From contig JARWZO010000004.1 of NCBI GenBank assembly GCA_029866325.1, positions 162,289-226,288 on the forward strand: DNA of 64,000 nucleotides, in the 5' to 3' direction. The notes beneath the pieces were generated by a model. The model was not told the origin of the DNA, made no database searches, and saw only the letters and a program-made list of their open reading frames with translations. This DNA comes from Fluviicola sp. GTDB lineage: Bacteria > Bacteroidota > Bacteroidia > Flavobacteriales_D > Crocinitomicaceae. The translations under genes and the position numbers were made by a program. Numbering within the stretch: the first letter of the stretch is position 1; every line of letters begins with the position of its first letter. Below are positions 26,637 to 35,120 of this stretch, piece after piece.

Positions 26637-27281
26637 TCAATTAGAAGACCAGGTACTTGGAGAGTTTTTCCATTTTTTCAACGATTGCACATCGGCTTCG
26701 TTGATGTATTCCAGTTTCAAGGCTTGATCAATCAGGTGATCGTAGTCTGTTAAGGTAACAAACGGACAATCAGCTGCTTTGAAGTTTTCTGCGGCAATGT
26801 CAAATCCGTAAGTAAAGATGGCGATCAATCCTTTTACGTCACATCCTGCTTCGCGCAATGCTTCCACAGCAACAAGGCTGCTTCCGCCGGTTGAAATAAG
26901 GTCTTCAATCACGATGACTTTTTGACCTTTTTCAAAATGTCCTTCAATTTGGTTGCCCAAACCGTGACCTTTTGCCGAACTGCGAACGTAAATAAACGGA
27001 ATTCCTAACTCCTGAGCTACCAATGCGCCTTGAGCAATACCGCCTGTTGCAACACCTGCTATGACATCCGGTTTACCGAATTTCTCTAAAATAGCCTCAG
27101 CATACCCTTGACGGATGTGCGTGCGAATGGCAGGAAACGAAAGCGTTTTACGGTTGTCACAATAAATTGGCGAAGACCAGCCCGACGCCCATGTAAACGG
27201 TTGGCTAGGTTGTAACTTCACTGCTTTTATCTGGAGCAAAAATTCTGCTACCTTTAACGCTCTGTCCTTATTTAAAATCAT
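26637..27281 (-). CDS. pyrE: Orotate phosphoribosyltransferase
   Basis: A 214-residue protein with FTWASGWSSPIYCDNRKTL near the N-terminus, the Lys-rich loop RSSAKGHGLGN, and the PRPP-binding motif VIVIEDLISTGGSS. It makes orotidine 5'-phosphate in pyrimidine synthesis. The start ATG is 8 nt from the start of the divergent NUDIX gene, and a TACATTTG promoter box on minus lies only 5 nt upstream of the start codon, so a leaderless transcript is likely. The SRPBCC gene follows. Confidence 0.95.
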   Translation of the reverse strand: MILNKDRALKVAEFLLQIKAVKLQPSQPFTWASGWSSPIYCDNRKTLSFPAIRTHIRQGYAEAILEKFGKPDVIAGVATGGIAQGALVAQELGIPFIYVRSSAKGHGLGNQIEGHFEKGQKVIVIEDLISTGGSSLVAVEALREAGCDVKGLIAIFTYGFDIAAENFKAADCPFVTLTDYDHLIDQALKLEYINEADVQSLKKWKNSPSTWSSN

Positions 27282-27286
27282 GGCGA

Positions 27287-27294
27287 CAAATGTA
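27287..27294 (-). promoter_or_regulatory. Predicted -7 promoter box of pyrE
   Basis: On minus, TACATTTG exactly fits TAnnTTTG and ends 5 nt before the pyrE ATG. It overlaps the first codons of the NUDIX gene. I see no clear -33 TTG at normal spacing. Confidence 0.5.
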
Positions 27295-27898
27295 CAAAGT
27301 TTTTATAGATAATAAGCTCATCATTTTCACCAATAAGTGGAAAAAATCCTTGAAAACACAGGATTTTGTCTTATTTAACACACTTTCGTTGGGTGAATTT
27401 GATTTAGTGAAATGCAGGAATGAATTACCAATCGGTTGTTGGTTGATTGTGCTCACCGATACACCTGAAGAAACCATTCACTCGGTGTTTACTGCGTATG
27501 ACTTTGTGGAAGCTGCAGGAGGTATTGTTAAGCGAAAAAATAAATACTTGTTCATTGAACGTCATGGTTTGTGGGATATTCCAAAAGGGAAAATGGAAAC
27601 CGGTGAGCAACCTGAAATGACTGCTGTACGTGAAATTGAAGAAGAATGCGGAATTCAATCGCCCAAAGTGCAAAAGCTGATTGGGATTACATTTCATACC
27701 TATGACTATAAAGGTAAGTCGACCTTGAAGAAAAACTGGTGGTATGCGTTAGATTATGATGGACCTAAAGCAACCGCGCCCCAGTCGGAAGAAGCCATCA
27801 CAAAGGCTGTTTGGCTGTCGAAAAAAGAATGGCAAACAGTGCAGGAAAATACCTATGATTCCATTCGCGAAGTATTGGATTTGGCCAAGAAGGGATAA
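27290..27898 (+). CDS. NUDIX hydrolase
   Basis: A 202-residue protein with an extra N-terminal domain of about 75 residues (MYKVFIDNKLIIFTN...) and a NUDIX domain. The box is complete: G100 and E106, then R114, E115, E118, E119 and G121 in REIEEECGI. It would hydrolyse a nucleoside-diphosphate-linked compound; the substrate is unknown. The two-part layout is typical of a Bacteroidetes NUDIX group. It starts 8 nt from pyrE in the opposite direction, so its promoter must lie within pyrE coding sequence; TACCTTTA near 27250 is a candidate box. Confidence 0.9.
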   Translation: MYKVFIDNKLIIFTNKWKKSLKTQDFVLFNTLSLGEFDLVKCRNELPIGCWLIVLTDTPEETIHSVFTAYDFVEAAGGIVKRKNKYLFIERHGLWDIPKGKMETGEQPEMTAVREIEEECGIQSPKVQKLIGITFHTYDYKGKSTLKKNWWYALDYDGPKATAPQSEEAITKAVWLSKKEWQTVQENTYDSIREVLDLAKKG

Positions 27899-27998
27899 TT
27901 GTTCTTAACAAAGCACAAAATCAGCACTTAATTTTTTGTTAACGAGCAACCATTTACCAAAAGAGTTCGTATTCTTGTAAAGTATTAAAACTGTAAAC

Positions 27999-28487
27999 AT
28001 GAAAATTATTGTAACAATAGGTGTTTGTTTGTTCACGTTAGGAGCATTCGCACAACAAGATGCAAAACCGGCAACGCCTCCTGCAACTCCACCGGCTGTA
28101 GCTCCGGCAAAATCAAAAGCCAAGCCTACAAAACCGGCTGTTGAATTCAAAACAATGACTATTGAGCGCGCTGATATTCCTTACGATTCTCAAGAACAAT
28201 TCGTTTTTGAATTCAAAAACAACGGTTCAACACCGGTAATCATTACCAACGTTCAAACAAGTTGCGGTTGTACGAAAGCTGAGCAACCAACTGAACCGGT
28301 AGCGAAGAAAAAAACAGGTAAAATTGCCGTGAAATACGATACAAAACGTGTTGGTAACTTCACTAAAACGATTACAGTGACTACCAATGTTTCTACTGAG
28401 CCGATTATCTTAACGATCAAAGGAAATGTTTTGGCAGCCGATCCGAATGCAGTTCCTTCAAATACTCCTGCAACAGGAACTCACTAA
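27999..28487 (+). CDS. DUF1573 domain secreted protein
   Basis: A 162-residue protein with a signal peptide (IIVTIGVCLFTLGAFAQ), a Pro/Ala/Lys-rich linker (PPATPPAVAPAKSKAK) and a DUF1573 immunoglobulin-like domain with the hallmark NVQTSCGCTKAE and later FTKTITVTTNV. DUF1573 proteins are widespread secreted or periplasmic proteins in Bacteroidetes; no activity is established. A strong terminator follows at 28511-28536. Confidence 0.9.
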   Translation: MKIIVTIGVCLFTLGAFAQQDAKPATPPATPPAVAPAKSKAKPTKPAVEFKTMTIERADIPYDSQEQFVFEFKNNGSTPVIITNVQTSCGCTKAEQPTEPVAKKKTGKIAVKYDTKRVGNFTKTITVTTNVSTEPIILTIKGNVLAADPNAVPSNTPATGTH

Positions 28488-28510
28488 GAAAGAACGATTT
28501 ATAGTACAGA

Positions 28511-28536
28511 AAAAGGCGATCCTCGGATCGCCTTTT
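28511..28536 (+). terminator. Intrinsic terminator of the DUF1573 gene
   Basis: AAAAGGCGATCC (28511-28522) pairs with GGATCGCCTTTT (28525-28536), followed by more T. Confidence 0.9.
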
Positions 28537-28552
28537 TATTTGCCCTTTTTTC

Positions 28553-28695
28553 TCCCACAGATGTACAGATTTTTGCTCGGCTAATGCTTACGCTGAAGCT
28601 TCAGCAAAGGCGCAACGCCCTCGCATGGACATTGAGCGTATAATATGCGCTAGTCAGCCTTAGGCTGAAGCGCTAAAATCTGTGTATCTGTGGGA
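28553..28695. repeat. Structured inverted-repeat element (locus D)
   Basis: The ends 28553-28573 and 28675-28695 form an inverted repeat (TCCCACAGATNNACAGATTT type, two differences). The interior of about 100 nt holds two further palindromes, GCTGAAGCTTCAGC (28592-28605) and TCAGCCTTAGGCTGA (28654-28668). It lies between convergent genes. It could be a miniature mobile element or a structured RNA; no coding capacity is seen. Confidence 0.75.
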
Positions 28696-28713
28696 AATGA
28701 ATAGACTGTTGGA

Positions 28714-29166
28714 TTAATCAATAATTGTGATCGATTCGATGCGATCTCCCTGAGTGATTTGATCAATAATATCCGCACCTTCAACCACTTTACCGAAGCA
28801 AGTGTGGTTTCTGTCTAAGTGCGAAGTATTGTTACGACTGTGACAAACAAAAAATTGCGAACCACCTGTGTTTCTTCCAGCATGCGCCATAGACAATACG
28901 CCACGATCATGGTATTGGTTGTCGCCGGTCAACTCACAGTCGATTTTATAACCCGGTCCACCTGTTCCAGGCATTCCTGTTGCTCCTTCACGTGAATTCG
29001 GACAACCACCCTGAATCACAAAATCAGGTAAAACGCGGTGAAACGTCAATCCGTCATAATATCCTTCTTTCGATAATTTCACGAAGTTAGCCACCGTTTT
29101 TGGTGCGTCTGCTTCGTAAAACGTCACTTTCATATCGCCTTTGGCGGTTTTAATAATTGCTTCCAT
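28714..29166 (-). CDS. Cyclophilin-type peptidyl-prolyl cis-trans isomerase
   Basis: A 150-residue single-domain cyclophilin without a signal peptide. Key blocks: GLTFHRVLPDFVIQGG (catalytic Arg in FHR), GVLSMAHAGRNTGGSQFFVC and LDRNHTCFGKV. It speeds proline isomerisation, probably in the cytoplasm. It is divergent from bshC. A promoter box TACTTTTG lies 17 nt upstream of its start. Confidence 0.93.
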   Translation of the reverse strand: MEAIIKTAKGDMKVTFYEADAPKTVANFVKLSKEGYYDGLTFHRVLPDFVIQGGCPNSREGATGMPGTGGPGYKIDCELTGDNQYHDRGVLSMAHAGRNTGGSQFFVCHSRNNTSHLDRNHTCFGKVVEGADIIDQITQGDRIESITIID

Positions 29167-29183
29167 TGTTCAGAAAATTTAGA

Positions 29184-29191
29184 CAAAAGTA
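29184..29191 (-). promoter_or_regulatory. Predicted -7 promoter box of the cyclophilin gene
   Basis: TACTTTTG on minus fits TAnnTTTG exactly and ends 17 nt before the ATG. Confidence 0.5.
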
Positions 29192-29211
29192 CCATTTTGA
29201 AAGGGAATTTA

Positions 29212-29269
29212 AAATTGAAAATGCAAAATTGAAAAGGCTTGATCATTTTCAATTTTACATTTTCAATTA
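29212..29269. repeat. Intergenic inverted repeat with tandem-unit arms (locus E)
   Basis: The arms 29212-29235 and 29246-29269 pair with few mismatches; each is two copies of a 12-13 nt AAATTGAAAATG-like unit. The same unit occurs at 48060-48171. It lies between the divergent promoters of the cyclophilin and bshC genes. Confidence 0.8.
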
Positions 29270-29273
29270 AGTG

Positions 29274-29281
29274 TATTTTTG
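29274..29281 (+). promoter_or_regulatory. Predicted -7 promoter box of bshC
   Basis: TATTTTTG fits TAnnTTTG exactly and ends 4 nt before the bshC ATG, suggesting a leaderless transcript. Confidence 0.5.
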
Positions 29282-29285
29282 TACA

Positions 29286-30872
29286 ATGACAACAACAATT
29301 TCAAGAAAGGCGTTATCATCATTTTCAGCATTTTCGAGCGCCTTCGGACAAGATCAAACACCCTTTAGTGCATTCATTCAACAACCGTTCGGTTCTGTTA
29401 CCGATCTCACAACACAAGCCAAACGTAAACTCCCGACATACGCTTCCACTTCAAGAAAGGTATTGACGGATACAATTGCGCAACAGCTTGAAAACCAACT
29501 TTCGGATGCACAACTCAGCAACCTCGAATTACTTCGGGAAGAAACAACCATGACCGTTACAACAGGACATCAGTTAACGTTATTCGGAGGACCGCTTTTT
29601 CTACTTTATAAAGTATTACATGTAGTAAAGTTGGCGCGGTCATTCAACGAATCTCAAACCGAGTTCAAGGCCGTTCCTGTTTTTTGGTTAGCCAGCGAAG
29701 ATCACGATTTCGAAGAAATTCAATCAGCACAGTTATTCAATAAAAACCTGAAGTGGGAAACCGAACAAAAAGGTGCTGTTGGTCGATTTGGTATGGAGAA
29801 TTACGACCTTGTTTTAGATGAATTGAAAGCTTTTTTTACCACGAAAGAAGCCTGTGAGTTGTTGGAACTGGTGAAAAATCTTCCGGATACGGATTATGCA
29901 ATTCATTACCAGCAATTGATGACTCGACTTTTTGCCGATTTTGGAGTATTGGTTGTGCAGCCGGATGATCAAGCATTAAAACAATTATTTGCGCCTGTTT
30001 TGAAACGGGAAATTACGGAACAACCTTCGTTGAAAGCCGTACAGGAAACAAATGAACGCTTGCAAAAAGCAGGCTGGTCGCCGCAAGCACAAGCCAGAGC
30101 ATGCAATCTCTTTTTACTGGATGCAACCGGAAGACACCGGATCGATCCTTCGGCAAACGGATTTACCATAGATGGAAAGGTTTTCACGAAAGAGGAACTT
30201 TTAGCTTTGGTAGAACAACATCCTGAATCGTTTTCTCCGAATGTGATTTTACGACCTGTTTATCAGGAAACGATACTTCCCAACCTGGCTTACATTGGCG
30301 GAGGCGGCGAAATGGCTTATTGGATTCAGTTGAAAGGTGTTTTTGATGCGCACAATACTGTTTATCCCTTGATCCAGCAACGCAATTCCTTATTGTTGAT
30401 TGATGGCGCAACGGCGAAGCGTATGGAAAAAATAGGGTGGGAGTTAGCGCGCTTTTTTGAACCGAAAGAGCAATTGCGTAAATCGTATTTGTTGGAACAC
30501 GATGCCGATCAATTGAATATGGAAGCCATTCAAGAGCAATTTCAAACCCTGCGTTTGGCAATGATTACCAAGGCTAAAGAAATTGATGTAAGTCTTGAAT
30601 CGTTTGCCGAGGCCGAAACCGTTCGTATGTCGAAACAATTGGAAGTGTATGAACAACGCCTTTTGAAACAACTCAAACAGCAGCATGAGCAAGCCTTGAA
30701 AGCCATTGATGGTGTGTGTGATCGTTTCCTTCCGGGAAATGTGTTGCAGGAACGAGCGTTGCATTGGTTGAATTTTGCTCCTTCGGGCGATTATTCGGGT
30801 TTAATGGCAACCATAGAAACTGCCATGGATCCATTTGAAAGCGATCTAATTGTGGTGGAATTGAAAAATTAA
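29286..30872 (+). CDS. bshC: Bacillithiol biosynthesis cysteine-adding enzyme BshC
   Basis: Start chosen at ATG 29286-29288 (MTTTISRKALSS); an upstream GTG adds five. The 528-residue length fits BshC. Blocks recognised: TVTTGHQLTLFGGPLFLLYK, VFWLASEDHDFEEI, the long coiled-coil near residues 420-490, and SFSPNVILRPVYQE...LPNLAYIGGGGEMAYW. BshC adds cysteine to glucosaminyl-malate in the last step of bacillithiol synthesis. The bshA and bshB genes are not in the window. The terminal helical region is rich in Gln and Lys. Confidence 0.93.
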   Translation: MTTTISRKALSSFSAFSSAFGQDQTPFSAFIQQPFGSVTDLTTQAKRKLPTYASTSRKVLTDTIAQQLENQLSDAQLSNLELLREETTMTVTTGHQLTLFGGPLFLLYKVLHVVKLARSFNESQTEFKAVPVFWLASEDHDFEEIQSAQLFNKNLKWETEQKGAVGRFGMENYDLVLDELKAFFTTKEACELLELVKNLPDTDYAIHYQQLMTRLFADFGVLVVQPDDQALKQLFAPVLKREITEQPSLKAVQETNERLQKAGWSPQAQARACNLFLLDATGRHRIDPSANGFTIDGKVFTKEELLALVEQHPESFSPNVILRPVYQETILPNLAYIGGGGEMAYWIQLKGVFDAHNTVYPLIQQRNSLLLIDGATAKRMEKIGWELARFFEPKEQLRKSYLLEHDADQLNMEAIQEQFQTLRLAMITKAKEIDVSLESFAEAETVRMSKQLEVYEQRLLKQLKQQHEQALKAIDGVCDRFLPGNVLQERALHWLNFAPSGDYSGLMATIETAMDPFESDLIVVELKN

Positions 30873-30914
30873 GCAGCATTTACACTATTTTCACCGCTCA
30901 TACGTTTCAGCTAC

Positions 30915-33518
30915 ATGACATTTTTGCGTTATCGGATTTTTATTGTGTTCATAACTGCCTGCTTTACGAGCGTTTTTGCTCAAGTGAAGGTAAAAGGTAA
31001 ATGCGTTGATAAAAAAGGAACTCCGCTGGAACTGACTACCGTTCGCGCTGATCAAAATGGAATGCCACACATTACAAAAACCGATTTCGACGGAAATTTT
31101 GAACTAATGCTTCCAAGTGGTAAAACCACCTTTCTTTTTCGGTACGATGATTCCAATAAAGTAGAAGTGGAAGTTCTCATTCCTAGTCAAGAGGTTTATG
31201 TAATGGAGACCATTCGGTTCAATTTTGAAAACTTGGATATTGTAAATGTTAACCACAATCGATACACGCTTCCATCGTTACCACCGTATGATTATCAGCG
31301 CAATCCCTTGAGTTCAGTTGAAAAATACATCACTTTTACAACAGCTGCCACGTCGAGTAATGAACTCACCAACAATTATAATGTACGTGGTGGGAATTAT
31401 GATGAGAATCTGGTGTATGTCAACGGATTTTTGATCAATCGTCCGTTTTTAACGCGCTCGGGTCAACAAGAAGGAATGAGTTTTATCAATACCGCATTGG
31501 TAAAGGATGTACGATTTAGCGCAGGTGGTTTCCAGGCTGTTTACGGCGACAAATTAAGTTCTGTTTTAGATATTCAATACAAAAAACCAGATTCGTTGCA
31601 CGCATCGGTGATGGCATCTTTGCTGGGCGTTGAAATGCATGTAGAACAAGGAATCGGTAATCGTTTTCGTTACTTGGCAGGTGGTCGATACAGATCTAAT
31701 GGTTATTTACTCAATTCGTTACCAACGAAAGGGAACTACAATCCTGTTTTTTGGGATGGTCAATTTGTAACAGAATTTGACATTACAGAAAAGTGGCAAT
31801 GGACGGTTTTGGGGCATCTTTCGTCAAATAATTTTCAGTTTGCCCCTCAAACCCAACAAACCGATTTTGGAACTGCCAACGAAGCCTATTCGTTCAATAT
31901 TTACTTCGATGGTCAAGAGGATACCCGTTTTTTGACGATGACAGGTGGAACTGCTTTTAAATATACAGGCAGAAAATTGATCGCAAACACTTATTTTACG
32001 GCTTTTAGAAGCAACGAGCGCGAGTCGTTCGATATTCGTGGTCAGTATTTCATCAATGAGCTAGAAACCGATCCGTCGAAAGAAGAATACGGAGATTCGA
32101 TTGCTGTTTTAGGAGTAGGTACATTTATGAACCATGCCCGAAACCGACTTGTTGCAAACATTTTTAGTGCTTATCACGATGCCGCTTATTCATTTAGCGA
32201 TAAAAGTGTTTTTCGTTATGGTTTTGGTGCGCAGCATGATGATTTTTCAGATGTATTGAGTGAGTGGCGCATGATTGATTCGGCAGGATATTCGGTGCCT
32301 CAGAATACTCCCGGGGTTGATTTATTTGAAGTGATTAAAGGCAAGTTAAATTTGAATAACAACCGCGTTCATGCCTATATACAACAAGATCAAGAATGGG
32401 AAGGAAAGTCAAAGAATCGTTTTGTAACTGCAACAGTTAAAGTAAAAAATGATTCAACGGGATTGAAGGTCATGAAAACCTATTCGGATACCATGAAAGG
32501 GGGGACTACGAAATGGGAATTAGATGCTGGAGTGAGAGCGTTGTATACGTCGTTCAACAATGACTTTATGGTTACACCACGTGTGAGTATCAGTTTCATT
32601 CCGGTGAAATATGTGTTTAACAAAGACCATTTTGAACGTCGATCGATGAAATTTCGGTTAGCGGCAGGAGCGTATTACCAGCCACCATTTTACCGTGAGT
32701 TCAGAACATTTAACGGTGGTTTGAATCCGAACGTCGTGGCACAAAAATCGCTTCACTTTGTGCTTGGTGGTGATTACAATTTCTATATGTGGGGGCGCGA
32801 AAAGCCGTTTAAAGTTTCTGCCGAAGCGTATTACAAATACTTGTGGGATATTAATCCTTACGAGATTGAGAATGTGCGAACACGCTACTATGCGGATAAC
32901 ATTGCTAAAGGATACGCTGTAGGCTTCGATGCAAATATGCATGGCGAATTTGTAAACGGTTTGGAATCGTTTTTCAAAATTGGAGTAATGTCTACCAAAG
33001 AAGATATTGAAAACGATTCGTACTGGAATTTCTACAATGTAGCAGGTGAGCGCATTACCGGAATCAGCGAAGATCAAACGCCTGTTGATTCGGTAGAGGT
33101 TTTTCCGGGTTACATTCCTCGTCCTTCAGACCAACGATTTAATATGGGAATTTTGTTCCAGGATCACATGCCAGGCTTAGAACGGTTTATGGTTCAGATG
33201 GGCTTGAATTTTAATTCACGCCTACCTTATGGTCAGCCTGATCAACAGCGTTATGACGATACACTTCGGTTGAAATCGTATTTCCGAGTTGACATCGGTT
33301 TGTCGTTTGATTTATTGAAAAAAGACAGAAGTGAAATCAAGGATAAATGGTACGGAAAATTCAGCGATGCATTGGTTTCGTTTGAGGTATTCAACCTTTT
33401 AGGAATCAACAATGTGCTTTCAAAGCAGTGGATCCAGGATGTGAGCGGAGGCTATTATGCCATTCCGAATTACCTTACGCAGCGAAGGTTTAATTTGAAG
33501 ATTATTGTGAGAATCTAG
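30915..33518 (+). CDS. TonB-dependent receptor with carboxypeptidase-regulatory-like N-terminus
   Basis: An 867-residue outer-membrane protein: signal peptide (FIVFITACFTSVFAQ), a CarboxypepD_reg-like domain (about 22-100, VKGKCVDKKGTPLE), a plug domain (about 125-220, YNVRGGNYDENLVYVNG and GGFQAVYGDKLSSVLDI) and a beta-barrel ending in the aromatic YLTQRRFNLKIIVRI. It would import a ligand with energy from TonB/ExbBD. The absence of a SusD-like neighbour argues against a polysaccharide-utilisation pair; the ligand is unknown. It is single-gene, 42 nt after bshC on the same strand. Confidence 0.9.
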   Translation: MTFLRYRIFIVFITACFTSVFAQVKVKGKCVDKKGTPLELTTVRADQNGMPHITKTDFDGNFELMLPSGKTTFLFRYDDSNKVEVEVLIPSQEVYVMETIRFNFENLDIVNVNHNRYTLPSLPPYDYQRNPLSSVEKYITFTTAATSSNELTNNYNVRGGNYDENLVYVNGFLINRPFLTRSGQQEGMSFINTALVKDVRFSAGGFQAVYGDKLSSVLDIQYKKPDSLHASVMASLLGVEMHVEQGIGNRFRYLAGGRYRSNGYLLNSLPTKGNYNPVFWDGQFVTEFDITEKWQWTVLGHLSSNNFQFAPQTQQTDFGTANEAYSFNIYFDGQEDTRFLTMTGGTAFKYTGRKLIANTYFTAFRSNERESFDIRGQYFINELETDPSKEEYGDSIAVLGVGTFMNHARNRLVANIFSAYHDAAYSFSDKSVFRYGFGAQHDDFSDVLSEWRMIDSAGYSVPQNTPGVDLFEVIKGKLNLNNNRVHAYIQQDQEWEGKSKNRFVTATVKVKNDSTGLKVMKTYSDTMKGGTTKWELDAGVRALYTSFNNDFMVTPRVSISFIPVKYVFNKDHFERRSMKFRLAAGAYYQPPFYREFRTFNGGLNPNVVAQKSLHFVLGGDYNFYMWGREKPFKVSAEAYYKYLWDINPYEIENVRTRYYADNIAKGYAVGFDANMHGEFVNGLESFFKIGVMSTKEDIENDSYWNFYNVAGERITGISEDQTPVDSVEVFPGYIPRPSDQRFNMGILFQDHMPGLERFMVQMGLNFNSRLPYGQPDQQRYDDTLRLKSYFRVDIGLSFDLLKKDRSEIKDKWYGKFSDALVSFEVFNLLGINNVLSKQWIQDVSGGYYAIPNYLTQRRFNLKIIVRI

Positions 33519-33525
33519 CTGGCGC

Positions 33526-34177
33526 GATGCTTGATGTTGGATTTTTGATGTTGGATTAGATTTTAGGTAGTAACTTGATTTGCGGTGCTTTTAATTAGAT
33601 TGACCTTGGAAGAATTATCAATTATGAATTGAGAAATTATTAAGGGGATTCAGTTCTTGAGTTGAGTTGGTTTTGAAAAAGTATTTAGAAAAGCAGACGA
33701 GGTTGTGAATACAAAGCCAAAAACAATCAGATAGTAATAGTTGGTAGGATATATACCGTAAGGACTTCCGGGGCTTGTCTCTATCAGAAATATCAAAAAA
33801 CACCCAAGTAAAAGAATGATGGGGAGTAAAACAATACAGAGAATTCGATTTGCTTTTGATCTTCCAGAAAAACCCGGAATTACAACGAATGCAATAAGTA
33901 GGAGGTTGTAATACCAATACTTTGAATTAATTCCAATGATATGTGCCTCCTTGTATTGATCTATTCCTGACAAGTCCGGCACATACGTGTAAAAAACAGG
34001 ACAAAACCCTGAAATTACCAGTAAGCTTATACCTAAGATAAATAGAACCCGAACAATTTTCCTCATGATTGATTAGCTGATTTTAGCGGCGTCCTATAAA
34101 CTCTTGGTATAGAAATAAATACCTGAAAACGTTAGGAAAACCTAATCAAAAATCAAGCATCGAAAATCAAACATCCA
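33526..34177. repeat. Long-range inverted repeat enclosing a small gene (locus F)
   Basis: The left arm 33526-33564 and right arm 34141-34177 are made of the same 8-9 nt units (GATGCTTGATGTTGGATT type) as locus C, in opposite orientation. They enclose the 138-residue membrane-protein gene at 33650-34066. The arms lie next to the 3' ends of the TonB receptor and HtpX-like genes. Confidence 0.7.
33650..34066 (-). CDS. Small membrane protein with four helices, unknown
   Basis: A 138-residue very hydrophobic protein with four probable transmembrane segments (about 7-25, 48-65, 75-95 and 112-130) and a short loop with SGIDQYKEAH. There is no recognised domain. It is preceded and followed by copies of the GATGTTTGAT-type repeat, which sets it apart from its neighbours. 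It is convergent with the TonB receptor and collinear with the HtpX-like gene. Confidence 0.65.
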   Translation of the reverse strand: MRKIVRVLFILGISLLVISGFCPVFYTYVPDLSGIDQYKEAHIIGINSKYWYYNLLLIAFVVIPGFSGRSKANRILCIVLLPIILLLGCFLIFLIETSPGSPYGIYPTNYYYLIVFGFVFTTSSAFLNTFSKPTQLKN

Positions 34178-34184
34178 AAAGAGA

Positions 34185-35099
34185 TTACATCTGCTCAAGA
34201 ACCGCAATCCGTTTTTCAATAGGAGGGTGTGTAGCAAACAAACCGCTCAATCCACTCAATGATTTGTGTTCGATAAACATTTGTTTCACATCATCGCTTT
34301 TTACTTCGTCTACTTCGGAGTTGCCTGAAATTTTACGCAGGGCAGAAGCCATCGCTTTGGTGTTTCTGGTCATTTCTACTGCTCCGGCGTCGGCGAGGTA
34401 TTCGCGTTTGCGCGATAAAGCAAATTTGAAGAGAATCGATAATAGAAAAGCAACCGCTGCAATCGCAAGGGCAATCAACATCATTTTATCATTGTCTTTG
34501 TCTTTTCGTCGACCACCGCCAAACAATAAGGAGCGAAATAGGATTTGTACGATAAACGACAAAATCCCCACAAATACGATACTGATAATCAGCAAGCGTA
34601 CATCTCTGTTGCGGATATGGGTCAATTCGTGCGCAATCACAGCTTCGAGTTCCTGATCGTCGAGCGTCTCAATGATTCCGGAAGTTAAGGTTACTGCATA
34701 CGATTTTTGATCAATTCCACTAGCAAATGCATTCAAGGCCGGAGAATCAATGATATACAGCTTCGGCATGGTCATACCGATGGTCATGCACAGATTTTCG
34801 GTGAGGTTATATACCCTCATATTTTCTTTTCGGTCGAGCGTATGAGCTTGAGTTGCCATACGGATCATGGCTGTATTGCCGAAATAGGCAATCAGAAACC
34901 AAATGAGTACACCACCAATCACAAAAGGGATGGTTTTGATGAACATCATGTTTACCTCGTCGATTCGTTCTCTACCACCGGCGGTGAAAAAGAAAAAAGC
35001 GTAAACCCCTGCCAAAATAAGCAGGGGAAAACACGCTAAAATAACTGTAGAACGGGCATTGTTCCGGCGGATTTGCGCCTGAAGTCCGATATACGCCAT
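34185..35099 (-). CDS. HtpX-like M48 metalloprotease
   Basis: A 304-residue inner-membrane protease with two N-terminal helices (about 18-38 and 52-72), the M48 zinc motif HELTH at residues 157-161 (H157, E158, H161) within AVIAHELTHIRNRD, two more helices (about 165-190 and 205-225) and EYLADAGAVEMT with the third ligand. HtpX-type enzymes degrade damaged membrane proteins together with FtsH. It lies 21 nt after lemA on the same strand; lemA-htpX pairs are a recurrent operon. Confidence 0.92.
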   Translation of the reverse strand: MAYIGLQAQIRRNNARSTVILACFPLLILAGVYAFFFFTAGGRERIDEVNMMFIKTIPFVIGGVLIWFLIAYFGNTAMIRMATQAHTLDRKENMRVYNLTENLCMTIGMTMPKLYIIDSPALNAFASGIDQKSYAVTLTSGIIETLDDQELEAVIAHELTHIRNRDVRLLIISIVFVGILSFIVQILFRSLLFGGGRRKDKDNDKMMLIALAIAAVAFLLSILFKFALSRKREYLADAGAVEMTRNTKAMASALRKISGNSEVDEVKSDDVKQMFIEHKSLSGLSGLFATHPPIEKRIAVLEQM

Positions 35100-35120
35100 G
35101 CAGAATAAGTTTTTAGACTT

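Noticed and set aside
30915..33518. Idea that the TonB-dependent receptor is part of a SusCD polysaccharide-utilisation locus
   Set aside because: No SusD-like lipoprotein or glycoside hydrolase gene is adjacent.
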